Shown piece by piece: positions 34,768-44,331 of a stretch of 64,000 nucleotides of DNA; the stretch's first letter is position 1, and the number at the start of each line of letters is the position of its first letter. The DNA comes from an uncultured Cohaesibacter sp. (GTDB taxonomy: Bacteria; Pseudomonadota; Alphaproteobacteria; Rhizobiales; Cohaesibacteraceae). The stretch lies in contig NZ_OY762934.1 in assembly GCF_963667045.1 (NCBI RefSeq), positions 936,510 through 1,000,509 of the forward strand, read 5' to 3'. Below the pieces are notes generated by a model that had not been told where the DNA came from, searched no databases, and was given only the letters and a program-made list of their open reading frames with translations. The translations under genes were made by a program, and so were the position numbers.

Positions 34768-35351
34768 ACGATTGTTCCCTCTTTTGGAATCCACTTGCCA
34801 ACCTTCGGAGCAACATAGCCTTCCAGCCGTTCGAACAGCCTGTCAATGTCAGTCTCGACGATCAACATGTCGCGATGTTCCTGCTTGACGAAGGCGTCTT
34901 CAGCGGTTCTGTCAAGAAAGCGGATGAGATCGTCATAATATCCGGCGACATTGAACAGGGCGGACGGCTTTTCATGCCAGCCAAGCGTCGCCCAGGTCCA
35001 CATCTCGAACAGCTCATCCATGGTCCCGATTCCGCCCGGAATGGAAATGAAGCCATCAGAGAGCTGTTCCATCATTGCCTTGCGATCATGCATACTCTCG
35101 ACCAAATGCAGCTCGGTGAGGCCCTTGTGGTCGATTTCCTTGGCCTTCAGCGCGTTGGGGAGAATACCGATCACCCGCCCGCCCTCAGCCAGAGCCGCAT
35201 CGGCACAGGCCCCCATCAGCCCGGCGGACGATCCACCATAAACCAGTCCATAGCCACGCCGGGCAATTTCGGTCGACAAGGCGATGGCGGCTTCTTCAAA
35301 TTCTTTCCGGCGGCCCCAGCTGGAGCCGCAGAAAATGCACAAATTTTTCAT
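34764..35351 (-). CDS. LOG family nucleotide 5'-monophosphate phosphoribohydrolase
   Basis: A 195-residue LOG protein. The start at 35351 (MKNLCIFCGSSWGRR) matches the family; the frame is open further to 35468 without support. The signature is SIPGGIGTMDELFEMWTW at residues 103-120, with GYGLVYGGSSAGLMGACADA earlier binding the nucleotide phosphate. In plants LOG frees active cytokinin from its nucleotide; bacterial members hydrolyse AMP or related nucleotides. It overlaps the GNAT gene by four bases. Confidence 0.92.
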   Translation of the reverse strand: MKNLCIFCGSSWGRRKEFEEAAIALSTEIARRGYGLVYGGSSAGLMGACADAALAEGGRVIGILPNALKAKEIDHKGLTELHLVESMHDRKAMMEQLSDGFISIPGGIGTMDELFEMWTWATLGWHEKPSALFNVAGYYDDLIRFLDRTAEDAFVKQEHRDMLIVETDIDRLFERLEGYVAPKVGKWIPKEGTIV

Positions 35352-35433
35352 CTGATCCACTCGTATGAAAAGCGCCACGCCCCGTTCAGAGCCGGCGCCT
35401 CGTAAAAAGTCTGACGAGAGTATCTGCGATTCG

Positions 35434-35754
35434 CTACCTAATGACGACAGCCGTTCCAGAAGCAGCAACCATCAGCATCGATCCCCTGTCACCAACGGTT
35501 TCGTAGTCGACATCTACACCGATAATCGCGTTTGCGCCGAGGCGTTGGGCATATTGCGTCATTTCATCAACCGCGATTTCTCGGGCGCGCTGCAACTCCG
35601 ACTCATAAGCGCCCGACCGCCCACCGACGATATCGCGGATACCGGCAAAGAAGTCTTTGAAAACGTTGGCACCAAGAATGGCTTCACCGTTGACGAGACC
35701 CTTGTATTCAACAATGGCGTGGCCTTCAACATTGGGGGTGGTGGTAATCAGCAT
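35434..35754 (-). CDS. YbjQ family protein
   Basis: A 106-residue protein. The start at 35754 ([20 protein letters not shown]) matches YbjQ; the frame is open to 35808. [40 protein letters not shown] and [18 protein letters not shown] are the family core. Members form pentamers and are sometimes called putative heavy-metal-binding proteins; no function is established. It lies about 80 bases upstream of the LOG gene on the same strand and may share its transcript. Confidence 0.93.
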   Translation of the reverse strand: MLITTTPNVEGHAIVEYKGLVNGEAILGANVFKDFFAGIRDIVGGRSGAYESELQRAREIAVDEMTQYAQRLGANAIIGVDVDYETVGDRGSMLMVAASGTAVVIR

Positions 35755-35820
35755 GATGGACTTTCCTATGGTTTCAGCACTCTCAAAGAGGTAGGCCGTT
35801 GCGCACAAGAGTCAAGAACA

Positions 35821-35870
35821 GCAAAAGAAAAGAGGGGCAAACCAGTAGGTTCGCCCTTCTTTTCTTTTGC
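35821..35870 (-). terminator. Long bidirectional terminator-like hairpin
   Basis: Two 23-base arms (35821-35843 and 35848-35870) are complementary at 21 positions around the loop AGTA; the arms begin and end with GCAAAAGAAAAG and CTTTTCTTTTGC. It lies downstream of the acyltransferase gene on the minus strand. Confidence 0.7.
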
Positions 35871-35923
35871 TCTCTCATCGCGTTCGGCTTTTACCGGCAG
35901 CGGGCTATTGCATCCATGCCAGC

Positions 35924-37021
35924 TCAATGGGTCCGCAATATCCCGAACCGTTCCTGCATGAATTTCGGTGAAGCCAGTCCCAGCACCAACCACCGACCGA
36001 GCGGGACCTTTAGAATGAACCAGCTCAGGATGATCGGCCCAAGCAGCCCGGCGGCAAGGAAACCAAGAAAACCGAAATGGATATCCGCTGCGGGAAGCAG
36101 TTTGCGCCAGACCATCTCCGATGCACCGGTAAAGAAGATGTGGAACAGGTAGATCGCATAGGATTTATCGCCAATCCACGCCAGAAGATTCATCCGCGGT
36201 GCAAGGGTGAACAGGCAAAGGGCAGTCAAAATGCCCACAGGCACACAAATGGCGCGGCGAGTGGCTGTCTCGAAGCCGTTGCCTCCGTCCACCATTGTCC
36301 ACCCCAGGCCGACGAAGCCACCAATCAGGAGAGCGGCCAGCACCTTGCGACCAAGCTTGACCCTGGAGGCATAAACCTCGGACACCTGACCGAACAGATA
36401 GCCGGACATGAAGAAAGGCATCAGATAGAAGGCCTTCTGAATGGATAGAAACTGCGTCACATAGGGGAACTGGAAAATATGGACATATGCTCCCAGCACA
36501 CCAAGCCCGATCGCATTCATGTTGGCGATGGTCTGATACTCGCTTCGATCTGCCTTGCGCATCGCAAAAAAGTTAAGGAGCAAGAAGAGTGACATCACAA
36601 GGAAGGTCGACTGCAGATACCAATAGACATTGTATGGGGAGAAATAGACCATATAGAGCGGTTCACTCTCTATACCCATGACCATGCGCGAAAGCCAGCA
36701 GAGTGTGCCGACTGTCAGCAGCGGTAACAGCAGCCTGCGCGCCTTCTTGCCAACGAGTCGGTGAAAGCTGCCTCCGGCTTTCGGAAACGAAAAGAAGACA
36801 ACCCCTGAAATGAAGCTGAAAAGCGGCATGCGCATATCCGTGAAGGAATGCATTATCCTGTACAGCCAATCGTTGACCCCGAGAGCCATCCCTTGGTCCG
36901 GTTCCCCGCCCACGACATGAAAGGCAACAAGCGCAATACATGCGATGCCTCGAATAGTATCTACGGTGAGATCTCTCTTGGCATTGAGCGAGAAGAACGC
37001 GCTCCTGGTGAAGTGAAACAT
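35924..37021 (-). CDS. Acyltransferase family 3 membrane protein
   Basis: A 365-residue integral membrane protein with about ten hydrophobic helices. The opening RDLTVDTIRGIACIALVAFH (where the catalytic His lies) and MPLFSFISGVVFFSF are typical of acyltransferase_3 (OafA/NodX type), which moves acyl groups onto sugars at the membrane. WIGDKSYAIYLFHIFF near the end also matches. The ATG at 37021 is preferred over a TTG at 37054. The acceptor is unknown. It is alone on the minus strand with its own terminator-like hairpin. Confidence 0.88.
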   Translation of the reverse strand: MFHFTRSAFFSLNAKRDLTVDTIRGIACIALVAFHVVGGEPDQGMALGVNDWLYRIMHSFTDMRMPLFSFISGVVFFSFPKAGGSFHRLVGKKARRLLLPLLTVGTLCWLSRMVMGIESEPLYMVYFSPYNVYWYLQSTFLVMSLFLLLNFFAMRKADRSEYQTIANMNAIGLGVLGAYVHIFQFPYVTQFLSIQKAFYLMPFFMSGYLFGQVSEVYASRVKLGRKVLAALLIGGFVGLGWTMVDGGNGFETATRRAICVPVGILTALCLFTLAPRMNLLAWIGDKSYAIYLFHIFFTGASEMVWRKLLPAADIHFGFLGFLAAGLLGPIILSWFILKVPLGRWLVLGLASPKFMQERFGILRTH

Positions 37022-37170
37022 GGTTTCCGCTTTACTAAAGGTTGTATTTAACAAAACGTTACTTCACAATTCCATCATTTAAAATGCGATGCATATTGCG
37101 AGCGGGCACTTTCGAAGAACAGGGTTAATCAAGGTAGTTAATCTGCACCGATTTCTTTCTGCTCAGACAC

Positions 37171-37205
37171 AAAAAAGAGGCTACCGATTGGCAGCCTCTC
37201 TATTT
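37171..37205 (-). terminator. Terminator of the methylmalonyl-CoA mutase operon
   Basis: AGAGGCT (37176-37182) with AGCCTCT (37193-37199), extended by CC/GG, is followed on the minus strand by TTTTTT. It lies about 35 bases after the large-subunit stop codon. Confidence 0.82.
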
Positions 37206-37237
37206 TTTCACCGTTGGGCGTCTATGCCCCGGTCAGC

Positions 37238-39397
37238 TTACTCAGCGGCGTCCTTGGTGTAACCAAGGCGTTTGTTGAGCTGGTTGATCAGGTCGATCGC
37301 CGCTTCGGCGATAACCGTTCCGGGAGGATAGATGGCAGAAGCACCCGCTGCATAGAGCGCGTCATAATCCTGCGGAGGAATAACACCACCAGCAACGATC
37401 ATGATGTCCGGGCGGCCTTCAGCGGCCAGTACGTCACGCAGAGCAGGAACGAGGGTCAGGTGACCGGCTGCCAGCGAAGAGGCAGCAACCACATGCACGT
37501 CGTTTTCGACAGCCTGACGGCCAGCTTCTTCCGGGGTCTGGAAGAGAGGTCCGATATCAACGTCGAAGCCAAGGTCAGCGAAGCCGGAAGCGATAACCTT
37601 CTGACCACGGTCGTGACCGTCCTGCCCCATCTTGGCGATGAGGATACGAGGACGACGACCGTCGTTTGCCTCGAACTCGTCAACCAGTTTCTGGACTTTC
37701 TGAACCACGTCAGACATGGCACCAACCTCTTTGCGGTAGACACCGGAGATGGACTTGATTTCGGCGCGATGGCGACCGTAGACCTTTTCCAGTGCGTAGC
37801 TGATTTCACCGACCGTGGCTTTAACGCGTGCTGCCTTGACGGAGAGGTCAAGCAGGTTGCCATTGCCCTGCTCGGCTGCAGCGGTCAGGTCTGCAAGAGC
37901 CTTGTCCACTTCGCCCTGATCACGTTCTGCTCTCAGGCGAGCCAGTTTATCGAGCTGCTGCTGACGAACGGACGTGTTGTCGACCTGCAGCACATCGATG
38001 TCTTCCTTGAAGTCAGGCTTGTATTTGTTCACGCCAACGACGGTTTGGGAACCGCCATCGATGCGAGCCTGGGTCTTCGCAGCAGCTTCTTCAATGCGCA
38101 GTTTCGGAATGCCGGCTTCGATGGCTTTTGCCATGCCGCCAAGGCTTTCGACTTCCTTGATGTGAGCCAGTGCCTTTTCAGCCAGCTCGGCAGTGAGCTT
38201 CTCAACATAGTGAGAGCCGCCCCATGGGTCGATAACTTTGGTGGTCGCACTTTCCTGCTGCAGGAACAGCTGGGTGTTACGAGCGATACGGGCAGAGAAG
38301 TCAGTCGGCAGAGCCAGCGCTTCGTCAAGAGCGTTGGTATGCAGGGACTGGGTATGCCCTTGCGTTGCGCCCATGGCTTCAATCGCGGTACGTCCGATGT
38401 TGTTGTAAACATCCTGAGCGGTGAGCGACCAGCCGGAAGTCTGGGAGTGCGTACGCAGGGAATAAGACTTCGGATTCTTCGGATTGAACTTTTCCTTGAC
38501 CAGTTTGGCCCAGACCAGACGGGCTGCGCGCATCTTGGCAACTTCCATGAAGAAGTTCATGCCGATCGACCAGAAGAAGGACAGGCGCGGAGCAAAAGCA
38601 TCCACATCCAGGCCCGTTTCCACACCAGCTGCGATATATTCAAGACCATCGGCGATCGTGTAGGCCAGCTCAAGGTCAGCCGTCGCGCCAGCTTCCTGCA
38701 TGTGGTAGCCGGAGATCGAGATGGAGTTGAATTTCGGCATGTTCTGGGACGTATAGGCAAAGATGTCCGAGATGATGCGCATGGAAGGATGCGGAGGATA
38801 GATGTAGGTGTTGCGGACCATGAACTCTTTCAGAATATCGTTCTGAATGGTACCGGCCAGCAGATCCTGACTAACGCCCTGCTCTTCCGCAGCGATGATG
38901 TAGAGAGCCATGACAGGCAGAACGGCGCCGTTCATGGTCATGGACACGGACATCTTGTCAAGCGGAATACCGTCGAACAGGGTGCGCATGTCGTAGATGC
39001 TGTCAATCGCCACACCGGCCATGCCGACGTCACCGACAACGCGTGGGTGGTCGGAATCGTAACCGCGGTGGGTTGCAAGGTCGAACGCGATGGACAGGCC
39101 CTTCTGACCGGCAGCAAGGTTGCGGCGGTAGAAGGCGTTGGAGTCTTCAGCGGTGGAGAAACCGGCATACTGACGGATCGTCCACGGGCGCTGTGCATAC
39201 ATGGTCGGATATGGACCACGCACAAACGGGGCCAGACCCGGCCAGCTGTTGAGGAAATCATACTTGGAGATTTCGCTCTCGGCATAGGCGTCTTTAACGT
39301 CGATACCTTCCGGCGTGTGCCAGAGGGCATCGCCGGCGGTCACCGAAGGGCTGGCCGCCTTGAATGCTATGTCGGCAAAGTTAGGGATCTTGCTCAT
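37238..39397 (-). CDS. mutB: Methylmalonyl-CoA mutase large (alpha) subunit
   Basis: A 719-residue B12-dependent mutase that interconverts (R)-methylmalonyl-CoA and succinyl-CoA. The TIM barrel has [20 protein letters not shown], the family signature [20 protein letters not shown], and [15 protein letters not shown]. The C-terminal cobalamin domain has the base-off motif DGHDRG near residue 595, then [20 protein letters not shown] and [20 protein letters not shown]. Length matches the family. It begins 18 bases after the small subunit with AAGGA upstream, so the two are an operon ending at the terminator near 37.2 kb. MeaB is encoded 14 kb away. Confidence 0.97.
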   Translation of the reverse strand: MSKIPNFADIAFKAASPSVTAGDALWHTPEGIDVKDAYAESEISKYDFLNSWPGLAPFVRGPYPTMYAQRPWTIRQYAGFSTAEDSNAFYRRNLAAGQKGLSIAFDLATHRGYDSDHPRVVGDVGMAGVAIDSIYDMRTLFDGIPLDKMSVSMTMNGAVLPVMALYIIAAEEQGVSQDLLAGTIQNDILKEFMVRNTYIYPPHPSMRIISDIFAYTSQNMPKFNSISISGYHMQEAGATADLELAYTIADGLEYIAAGVETGLDVDAFAPRLSFFWSIGMNFFMEVAKMRAARLVWAKLVKEKFNPKNPKSYSLRTHSQTSGWSLTAQDVYNNIGRTAIEAMGATQGHTQSLHTNALDEALALPTDFSARIARNTQLFLQQESATTKVIDPWGGSHYVEKLTAELAEKALAHIKEVESLGGMAKAIEAGIPKLRIEEAAAKTQARIDGGSQTVVGVNKYKPDFKEDIDVLQVDNTSVRQQQLDKLARLRAERDQGEVDKALADLTAAAEQGNGNLLDLSVKAARVKATVGEISYALEKVYGRHRAEIKSISGVYRKEVGAMSDVVQKVQKLVDEFEANDGRRPRILIAKMGQDGHDRGQKVIASGFADLGFDVDIGPLFQTPEEAGRQAVENDVHVVAASSLAAGHLTLVPALRDVLAAEGRPDIMIVAGGVIPPQDYDALYAAGASAIYPPGTVIAEAAIDLINQLNKRLGYTKDAAE

Positions 39398-39415
39398 TCT
39401 TCCAATTCCTTATGC

Positions 39416-41263
39416 TTATGCCTTGGCGACCGGGGCAATGCCCAGAGCGTCATGAATTTTGTTGAGTTCGGCGAGCACGTCGCAGCTTTCAAAGGCGAAA
39501 GCATCAACACCGGCGGCAGAAAGGGCCTCCATGATCTCTTTTGGACGACCTGCAACATAGACCATCTTCGCGCCAGCTTCCTTGAGAGCCTTGGCAAAGT
39601 CGGTGCCCTTTTCTTCATACAGGGCGTCGGGGCCTACGATGGCAGCGATGGCTGCACCGGATGCCTTGAAGTCAGCAGCGGCTTCAGCAGCTTCGGCGTA
39701 GCCCTTGTCGGACACAGACCGGATGCCACCAGCTTCGAAGAAGTTCTTCGTCCAGGTTGCACGCGCAGTGAAATCGGCGATGCGGCCCATGTTGGCAAAG
39801 AAGATCGGCGGGTTGCCAGCAGCCTTGGCTGCCTCACGCAGAGCTTCATATGGCTCGGAGAGACGGACGGCCTTCAGCGGTGTGCAGCTTTCGCCAGCAG
39901 CCGGAACGGCCAGAGCGATCGGAGCCACGTCAAGCACAGCAACATCTTTTTCGTCGATGTTCGGGAATGCGGAAGCACCGGTCAGAGCGGCACGACGGGT
40001 TGCAAGCAGCTTGCCGCGTACTTCGTTCGACTTGGCAATCACATCAGCGAACAGACCAGCCTTGAGAGCAGCAACTGCACCACCAGCCTTTTCAGCGTCC
40101 TGGAACAGAGCCCATGCCTTTGCGCCGGTTTCGTCGGTCAGGCTTTCAACATAGCCCGAACCCGCTGCAGGGTCGGTGACGCGATAGAGGTTTGATTCCT
40201 CCAGCAGCATCGTCTGCAGGTTACGGGAAATGCGACGGTCATGCCCCCCTGGCAGGCCAAGAGCGATGGTATGCGGAACAACGCAGATGCTGTCAGCGCC
40301 ACCAACGCCGGCTGCGAAGCAGGCTGTGGTTTCACGCAGGATGTTCACATACGGATCAAGGCGGGTCATCATCGACCAGGAGGTCTCGGCATGAACCGTC
40401 AGAGGCAGGAAGTCGACACCGGCAGCTTCGAGCAGGTTTGCCCAAAGATGGCGGATCGCACGCATTTTGGCCAGAGATGCAAACTGGTCAGCTTCTACGG
40501 ACAGAACCACATCGATCGTGCCGAGTGCTTCGGCAGCGTCAAAACCGGCTTCTTCCAGCGCCCGCCAGTAGGCGACGATGGTTGCCACGACGGCACCCAG
40601 TTCCTGAGCATCGGTTGCACCGGCATCGTGATAAGGACGGCCATCAGCAGTAACGAACGGTCCCTTGAAGCCTTTGGCTTTCAGATCCTTGATCGTGCTT
40701 GCAAGAGTAGCAGCCCAATCGGCTGGCAGCGCACCGGTGCTTGCAAAGCAACCGATCGGGTCAAGACCGAAAGAAACCTTTACAGAGGCAGCATCTGCCC
40801 CCTTTTCGGCAACCACATCCGCGAAGGCCTTTGCTGCAGCATCACCAGCAGCACCGGTTTCCAGACGGAATGCGATGAGGTCAACAACAACCTCGTTCAA
40901 CGCCTTTGCCAAAACTTCCTTGTCTGCTGCGAGACCAAAGCCCCTTGCAGACGCGCTACCAGCGAACGGAATGCAAACCATGTTGACGCCGTTCACAAGG
41001 TCGTTCAACACCAGCTCGTTTGCCTTGGCAGCATCAGGATGATCCATCCGCTGGCAAACTGCCCATGTCGTATCCTTGGGACGCATTGCCAAAGGCGCTT
41101 TTCCGACTGCCCGTTCGAAAATCGGGGGGATTTCCGTACCATCTACTGTTTTCGTTGTGAGGCGAGAAATCGGCTGGCCCTTGAGCGCCTTTTCAACCAT
41201 CGCGGCCCAGTCCTCACGGGAATAGCCTGGAAATGTCTCGGCTATCCTCAACGCTTCGCTCAT
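39416..41263 (-). CDS. mutA: Methylmalonyl-CoA mutase small (beta) subunit
   Basis: A 615-residue partner of the catalytic subunit. The start is one of two adjacent ATGs (41263 or 41266); GGAG stands 8 or 5 bases upstream, favouring 41263. It has the same fold but lacks the cobalamin DxHxxG motif, as expected for the non-catalytic subunit. Landmarks are TFPGYSREDWAAMVEKALKG, LEAAGVDFLPLTVHAETSWS and SRNLQTMLLEESNLYRVTDP. A two-subunit mutase of this type is heterodimeric. It is the first gene of the operon. Confidence 0.94.
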   Translation of the reverse strand: MSEALRIAETFPGYSREDWAAMVEKALKGQPISRLTTKTVDGTEIPPIFERAVGKAPLAMRPKDTTWAVCQRMDHPDAAKANELVLNDLVNGVNMVCIPFAGSASARGFGLAADKEVLAKALNEVVVDLIAFRLETGAAGDAAAKAFADVVAEKGADAASVKVSFGLDPIGCFASTGALPADWAATLASTIKDLKAKGFKGPFVTADGRPYHDAGATDAQELGAVVATIVAYWRALEEAGFDAAEALGTIDVVLSVEADQFASLAKMRAIRHLWANLLEAAGVDFLPLTVHAETSWSMMTRLDPYVNILRETTACFAAGVGGADSICVVPHTIALGLPGGHDRRISRNLQTMLLEESNLYRVTDPAAGSGYVESLTDETGAKAWALFQDAEKAGGAVAALKAGLFADVIAKSNEVRGKLLATRRAALTGASAFPNIDEKDVAVLDVAPIALAVPAAGESCTPLKAVRLSEPYEALREAAKAAGNPPIFFANMGRIADFTARATWTKNFFEAGGIRSVSDKGYAEAAEAAADFKASGAAIAAIVGPDALYEEKGTDFAKALKEAGAKMVYVAGRPKEIMEALSAAGVDAFAFESCDVLAELNKIHDALGIAPVAKA

Positions 41264-42117
41264 CATATTCACTCCCAATTATAGAAGACCCAATTCGGAT
41301 GGACAGAGAACCCACCCATCAAGCCTTCAAATCGTCTTGTCAAAGTGCATCACTTCCTTTTCGATATGCCGATACACTTCTCTTGTTTTGCATCCGATCG
41401 CAAGGATATACACTTCGCTTTGCCATTCTTTGTCCTATCTCATTATCCTAAGCCAATATTTAAACTGGTTTTCTGACATGGGACTTTCTTCAGGACATAT
41501 TTCTGCATCGACATCGAGAATGTCACGGTGCATGCATTAATGTGGTCTGAGAGCTCATGAACAGTTCGGAAAAATGACTAGTCCGGAAAAATGATGAAGA
41601 AAGTGCTGCTAAGTCACTTCACCGCTTAGACTAAAGCCTAAAACACCCTCTTCGCAAGCTCTCCGAATGGTGCGGTTGATCGAAAAGCGATGAGTGTAAG
41701 TTTCATCATTCCACATCGTCCACCAGGACGCCGCTCAGTGCCTACATGTTGAGGCAACCGGAAACACATGCATGATCCGCATGGCTGCCCCGATCAAGAA
41801 TCATACACCGACGGACTGCCGTCAAGGGATTACGCACAGATTGTCTCATCCGTGTCCCCTATAGCTACGGCCCATGGGAAATTTTACCTAACAAATGTCA
41901 CCGTTTGCGAAAAAATGACAATGACAAACGTGTCTCGTTATTTTTTCCCTTGCCGAGAATTGTACAATAGTCCAAAATCTAGAGTGGGTCTAAGTGGGAA
42001 AGCGACGGTTGTACGTTTCAGTTCATTCTGAAGCGGCATTCTGTTGCGGCAATTTTTGTCCGTCAGGCATTACTCTTGTCTGGCATCGTAGCAACAACAA
42101 ACACGCAGTTACTATCC
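41264..42117. other. Long AT-rich intergenic region
   Basis: About 850 bases between the mutA start (minus) and the LuxR gene (plus), with no convincing gene. A tandem pair of 14-mers, GTTCGGAAAAATGA (41564-41577) and GTCCGGAAAAATGA (41581-41594), has a 17-base period. Near 41902-41930, CGTTTG and CAAACG form a loose dyad about 190 bases before the LuxR gene. An 87-codon frame at 41768-42031 lacks a ribosome-binding site and recognisable content. Confidence 0.35.
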
Positions 42118-42858
42118 ATGACTGATTCCCATTGGGGGCTCGCAGACAAGGCCATTGCCGTGTCTCAGCCAGCCAAAAATCCTGATTCTTTTTTCGAAAA
42201 CATTGTCTCCCGTTTCAGATCTTTCGGTGCAGAGCATATTCTTATCACAGGCCTTCCGCTTCCTGGCCGAGATCTGGGTAAGCTGGTGCTGTATCAACAC
42301 TGGGGTGATTCCATCTTGTCCAGCGCGCATCTTGCGCAGGTTCGCGGCAGCGATGCCTTGTTGCGCCGGATCGCAGTCCTTTCCAAGCCGACCTACTGGA
42401 ACCTTGATGACAAGGACAACAGTTGGATCAAGGAGTCCTCTCTTGTTGGTCTTCTTCAGAGAAGCGGTTCCAGCCCCCGCTCCTATCGGTCTCTGATCGG
42501 CATTCACGTGCATCACTTCAACGTCATGCAGGTCGCCATTTGTGTGGCCGGGCAGGAACTGAACGTGTCGGAACGAGAGCTGACTTCGCTGACAACAACC
42601 ATTCAGCATGAATTGGCAGAGATGCAATCGGTTCATCCGATTCTTGCCAGCCGTCCGGGAGAGCTGTCGACGCGCGAGAAACTCGTGCTGAGCTTGACGG
42701 CCGAAGGCAAGACCGCAGGCGACATTGCCGAGGAACTGCATATTTCCCAGAGAACCGTTCACGCTCATCTGCAGAACGCTTCGGAAAAGATGCAGGCAGC
42801 CAACAAGACACAAACGGTGGTCGAAGCCATGCGATATGGACAAATTCAACTGCGCTGA
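42118..42858 (+). CDS. LuxR-type regulator with autoinducer-binding-like domain (LuxR solo)
   Basis: A 246-residue regulator if started at the ATG at 42118 (a TTG at 42076 is in frame; neither has a strong ribosome-binding site). The N-terminal domain resembles the acyl-homoserine-lactone domain: W62 (HWGDS), D79 and W94 fall at the spacing of TraR W57, D70 and W85, but the TraR Tyr61 position is not Tyr and the Pro after Asp is Ala. The C-terminal DNA-binding domain is GELSTREKLVLSLTAEGKTA, then DIAEELHISQRTVHAHLQNA. No luxI-type synthase is in the window, so it may sense a foreign or different signal. Confidence 0.82.
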   Translation: MTDSHWGLADKAIAVSQPAKNPDSFFENIVSRFRSFGAEHILITGLPLPGRDLGKLVLYQHWGDSILSSAHLAQVRGSDALLRRIAVLSKPTYWNLDDKDNSWIKESSLVGLLQRSGSSPRSYRSLIGIHVHHFNVMQVAICVAGQELNVSERELTSLTTTIQHELAEMQSVHPILASRPGELSTREKLVLSLTAEGKTAGDIAEELHISQRTVHAHLQNASEKMQAANKTQTVVEAMRYGQIQLR

Positions 42859-43146
42859 CAATCGCAGGTGACAGGAGGACACTCTTTTTCAGGCCGATAG
42901 ACATCCAAACCAAAAAAAACGGTGTGAAGAATTGTGGTAATCGGAACAGCCTCTCGTTCCGTTTCAAATGAGCCAAACAGACACAACCAGAAACAATTGT
43001 AACCGATTGTAGCAAGCCTCGCTTTCGATACATTGGAATACTTTAAAAGTGGGGTTTAACAGTCCTGTTTTGCGCTCACTCATGCTTGCCGTTCCTGACG
43101 GACTGATAAGCTGACCTCAGCTTTCATTCCATCGGGAGAGACCATC

Positions 43147-43935
43147 ATGAGATTTGTTACCGCAGCAGCCGTCGTCGCCACTCTGGCCCTGACATCATCC
43201 GCCCTTGCTTTTGGCAACGGCTATGGCATGAGGTTGGGACTTTGGGGACAAGGCCAGTCTGGCCAGGGCATGGGAGGCGGAGGACGTGGCCGCTGGATGA
43301 TGCAACAACAGGCTGGCGCCACCCTCCAAACTGGCACCCAAACCGGTACCCGGCAGACATGGGGACCGGGTGCAGGCATAAGGCGTGGCATGGGCCAAGG
43401 AATGGGCTGGAGCATGGCTCCGGCTCGTGCACAAGGACAGCCTGCCGCACAGACCAACCAGCCGGCAGCTCAGCCGGGTTTCGGGCGCGGCAATCGCACG
43501 GGTAACCCTGTCTTTGTCGGCAGTTGGGATAGTGACGAAGACGGTGTTGTGACCCTCAAGGAAGCACAGGAGCGCCGTGGCGACTATTTCGACTCGCTCG
43601 ATGAAAACGAGGATGGCGTGATCGTGGCCGCCGAGTTCACGGAGTTCCTCAACAACACCCGGATGCCTCCGGCAGAAGCAACCAATGGCCAGCGTGGCCT
43701 GTTCGGCATGACCCTTGACTTCAATGATGCCAACCGGGATGGCAAGGTGGACCGGGCGGAATTCCTCACCCAGACAACGCGCTGGCTGAATGGCATGGAT
43801 CGCAATGGCGATGGCAAGGTCTCGAACGATGACTTCGGTCCCCGCCAAGCTCAGATGGGATCGGGCATGGGACGCGGCATGGGTCAGGGAATGGGCCGGG
43901 GAATGGGCATGCGCTGGATGCAGCAGAAGAGCTGA
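43147..43935 (+). CDS. Secreted EF-hand protein with Gly-Met-rich flanks
   Basis: A 262-residue protein. It has a clear signal peptide (MRFVTAAAVVATLALTSSAL, cut after ALA) and GGGAG upstream. Four canonical EF-hand loops are visible: 128-139 (DSDEDGVVTLKE), 152-163 (DENEDGVIVAAE), 194-205 (DANRDGKVDRAE) and 218-229 (DRNGDGKVSNDD), so it should bind calcium in the periplasm or outside. Both flanks are repetitive: GQGMGGGGRGRW and RRGMGQGMGWSM before, and GSGMGRGMGQGMGRGMGMRW after. Met/Gly/Arg tails of this kind could bind metal or membranes; that is speculation. It has its own terminator. No family name beyond EF-hand is justified. Confidence 0.85.
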   Translation: MRFVTAAAVVATLALTSSALAFGNGYGMRLGLWGQGQSGQGMGGGGRGRWMMQQQAGATLQTGTQTGTRQTWGPGAGIRRGMGQGMGWSMAPARAQGQPAAQTNQPAAQPGFGRGNRTGNPVFVGSWDSDEDGVVTLKEAQERRGDYFDSLDENEDGVIVAAEFTEFLNNTRMPPAEATNGQRGLFGMTLDFNDANRDGKVDRAEFLTQTTRWLNGMDRNGDGKVSNDDFGPRQAQMGSGMGRGMGQGMGRGMGMRWMQQKS

Positions 43936-44036
43936 GTGCCTGACATGCGGCCTGCCCTGCACATGAGGCCCCGATAAGGCTCGCTACTGGCTGCCTCGAT
44001 GAATTCCTTGCCTTATTCAGCCCATTAAACCATGAC

Positions 44037-44070
44037 AAAAAAGCCAGCGACGGGTTCGCTGGCTTTTGAC
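44037..44070 (+). terminator. Terminator of the EF-hand gene
   Basis: AAAAGCCAGCGA (44039-44050) and TCGCTGGCTTTT (44056-44067) form a perfect 12-bp stem with loop CGGGT. A further TTTTT follows at about 44071. Confidence 0.85.
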
Positions 44071-44293
44071 TTTTTGATACAGCAACGGACGGACGCACAC
44101 TCTGCATGATCAACTGCTGCACAGAGCCAAATTGATCACAATCACAACGCTCGAGGGCTAGCCTCCGTTCAGGCAGCCCTCCCCCCTTGCGTCTTGCGTC
44201 TCTGTCCTTGTCCGTTTGCCGGTATGACCCCTAGAGCTTGTCGTTCATTTGCATTCACTTGACTTGCTCTATCTATTTGTTTGGGCGCGAATT

Positions 44294-44327
44294 CTTTTCG
44301 TTAAATCGAGGTCGATTTAACGAAAAG
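44294..44327. repeat. 16-bp perfect palindrome next to the DUF4332 stop
   Basis: CTTTTCGTTAAATCGA (44294-44309) and TCGATTTAACGAAAAG (44312-44327) are exact inverted copies separated by GG. It begins 4 bases after the stop of the minus-strand DUF4332 gene. The following bases (AATTCGCG) are not a U-tract, so a standard terminator is doubtful; an mRNA-stabilising hairpin or a dispersed palindromic element is possible. Confidence 0.5.
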
Positions 44328-44331
44328 CGCA

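Larger units (their letters stand above)
43936..44331. other. Intergenic region with terminator and 16-bp palindrome
   Basis: About 395 bases between convergent genes. It contains the EF-hand gene terminator at 44039-44067 and the perfect palindrome at 44294-44327. No gene is supported between them. Confidence 0.5.

Noticed and set aside
37131-37143. A TTAA-N9-TTAA sequence near 37.12-37.14 kb as a CtrA box
   Set aside because: The spacing is 9 instead of 7, and the site lies after the mutase operon rather than before a gene on either strand.
37214-40195. A 993-codon open frame antisense to the methylmalonyl-CoA mutase genes
   Set aside because: It runs codon-aligned opposite two strongly conserved genes. 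TTA, CTA and TCA codons are rare in such genes, which removes stops from the opposite strand. The product has no recognisable domain and no ribosome-binding site.
41768-42031. An 87-codon frame before the LuxR gene
   Set aside because: It lacks a ribosome-binding site and a recognisable product, and lies in an AT-rich region likely to hold promoters.
44131-44146. TTGAT-N4-ATCAC near 44.13 kb as an FNR box
   Set aside because: It has one mismatch and lies between convergent genes, with no promoter to control.
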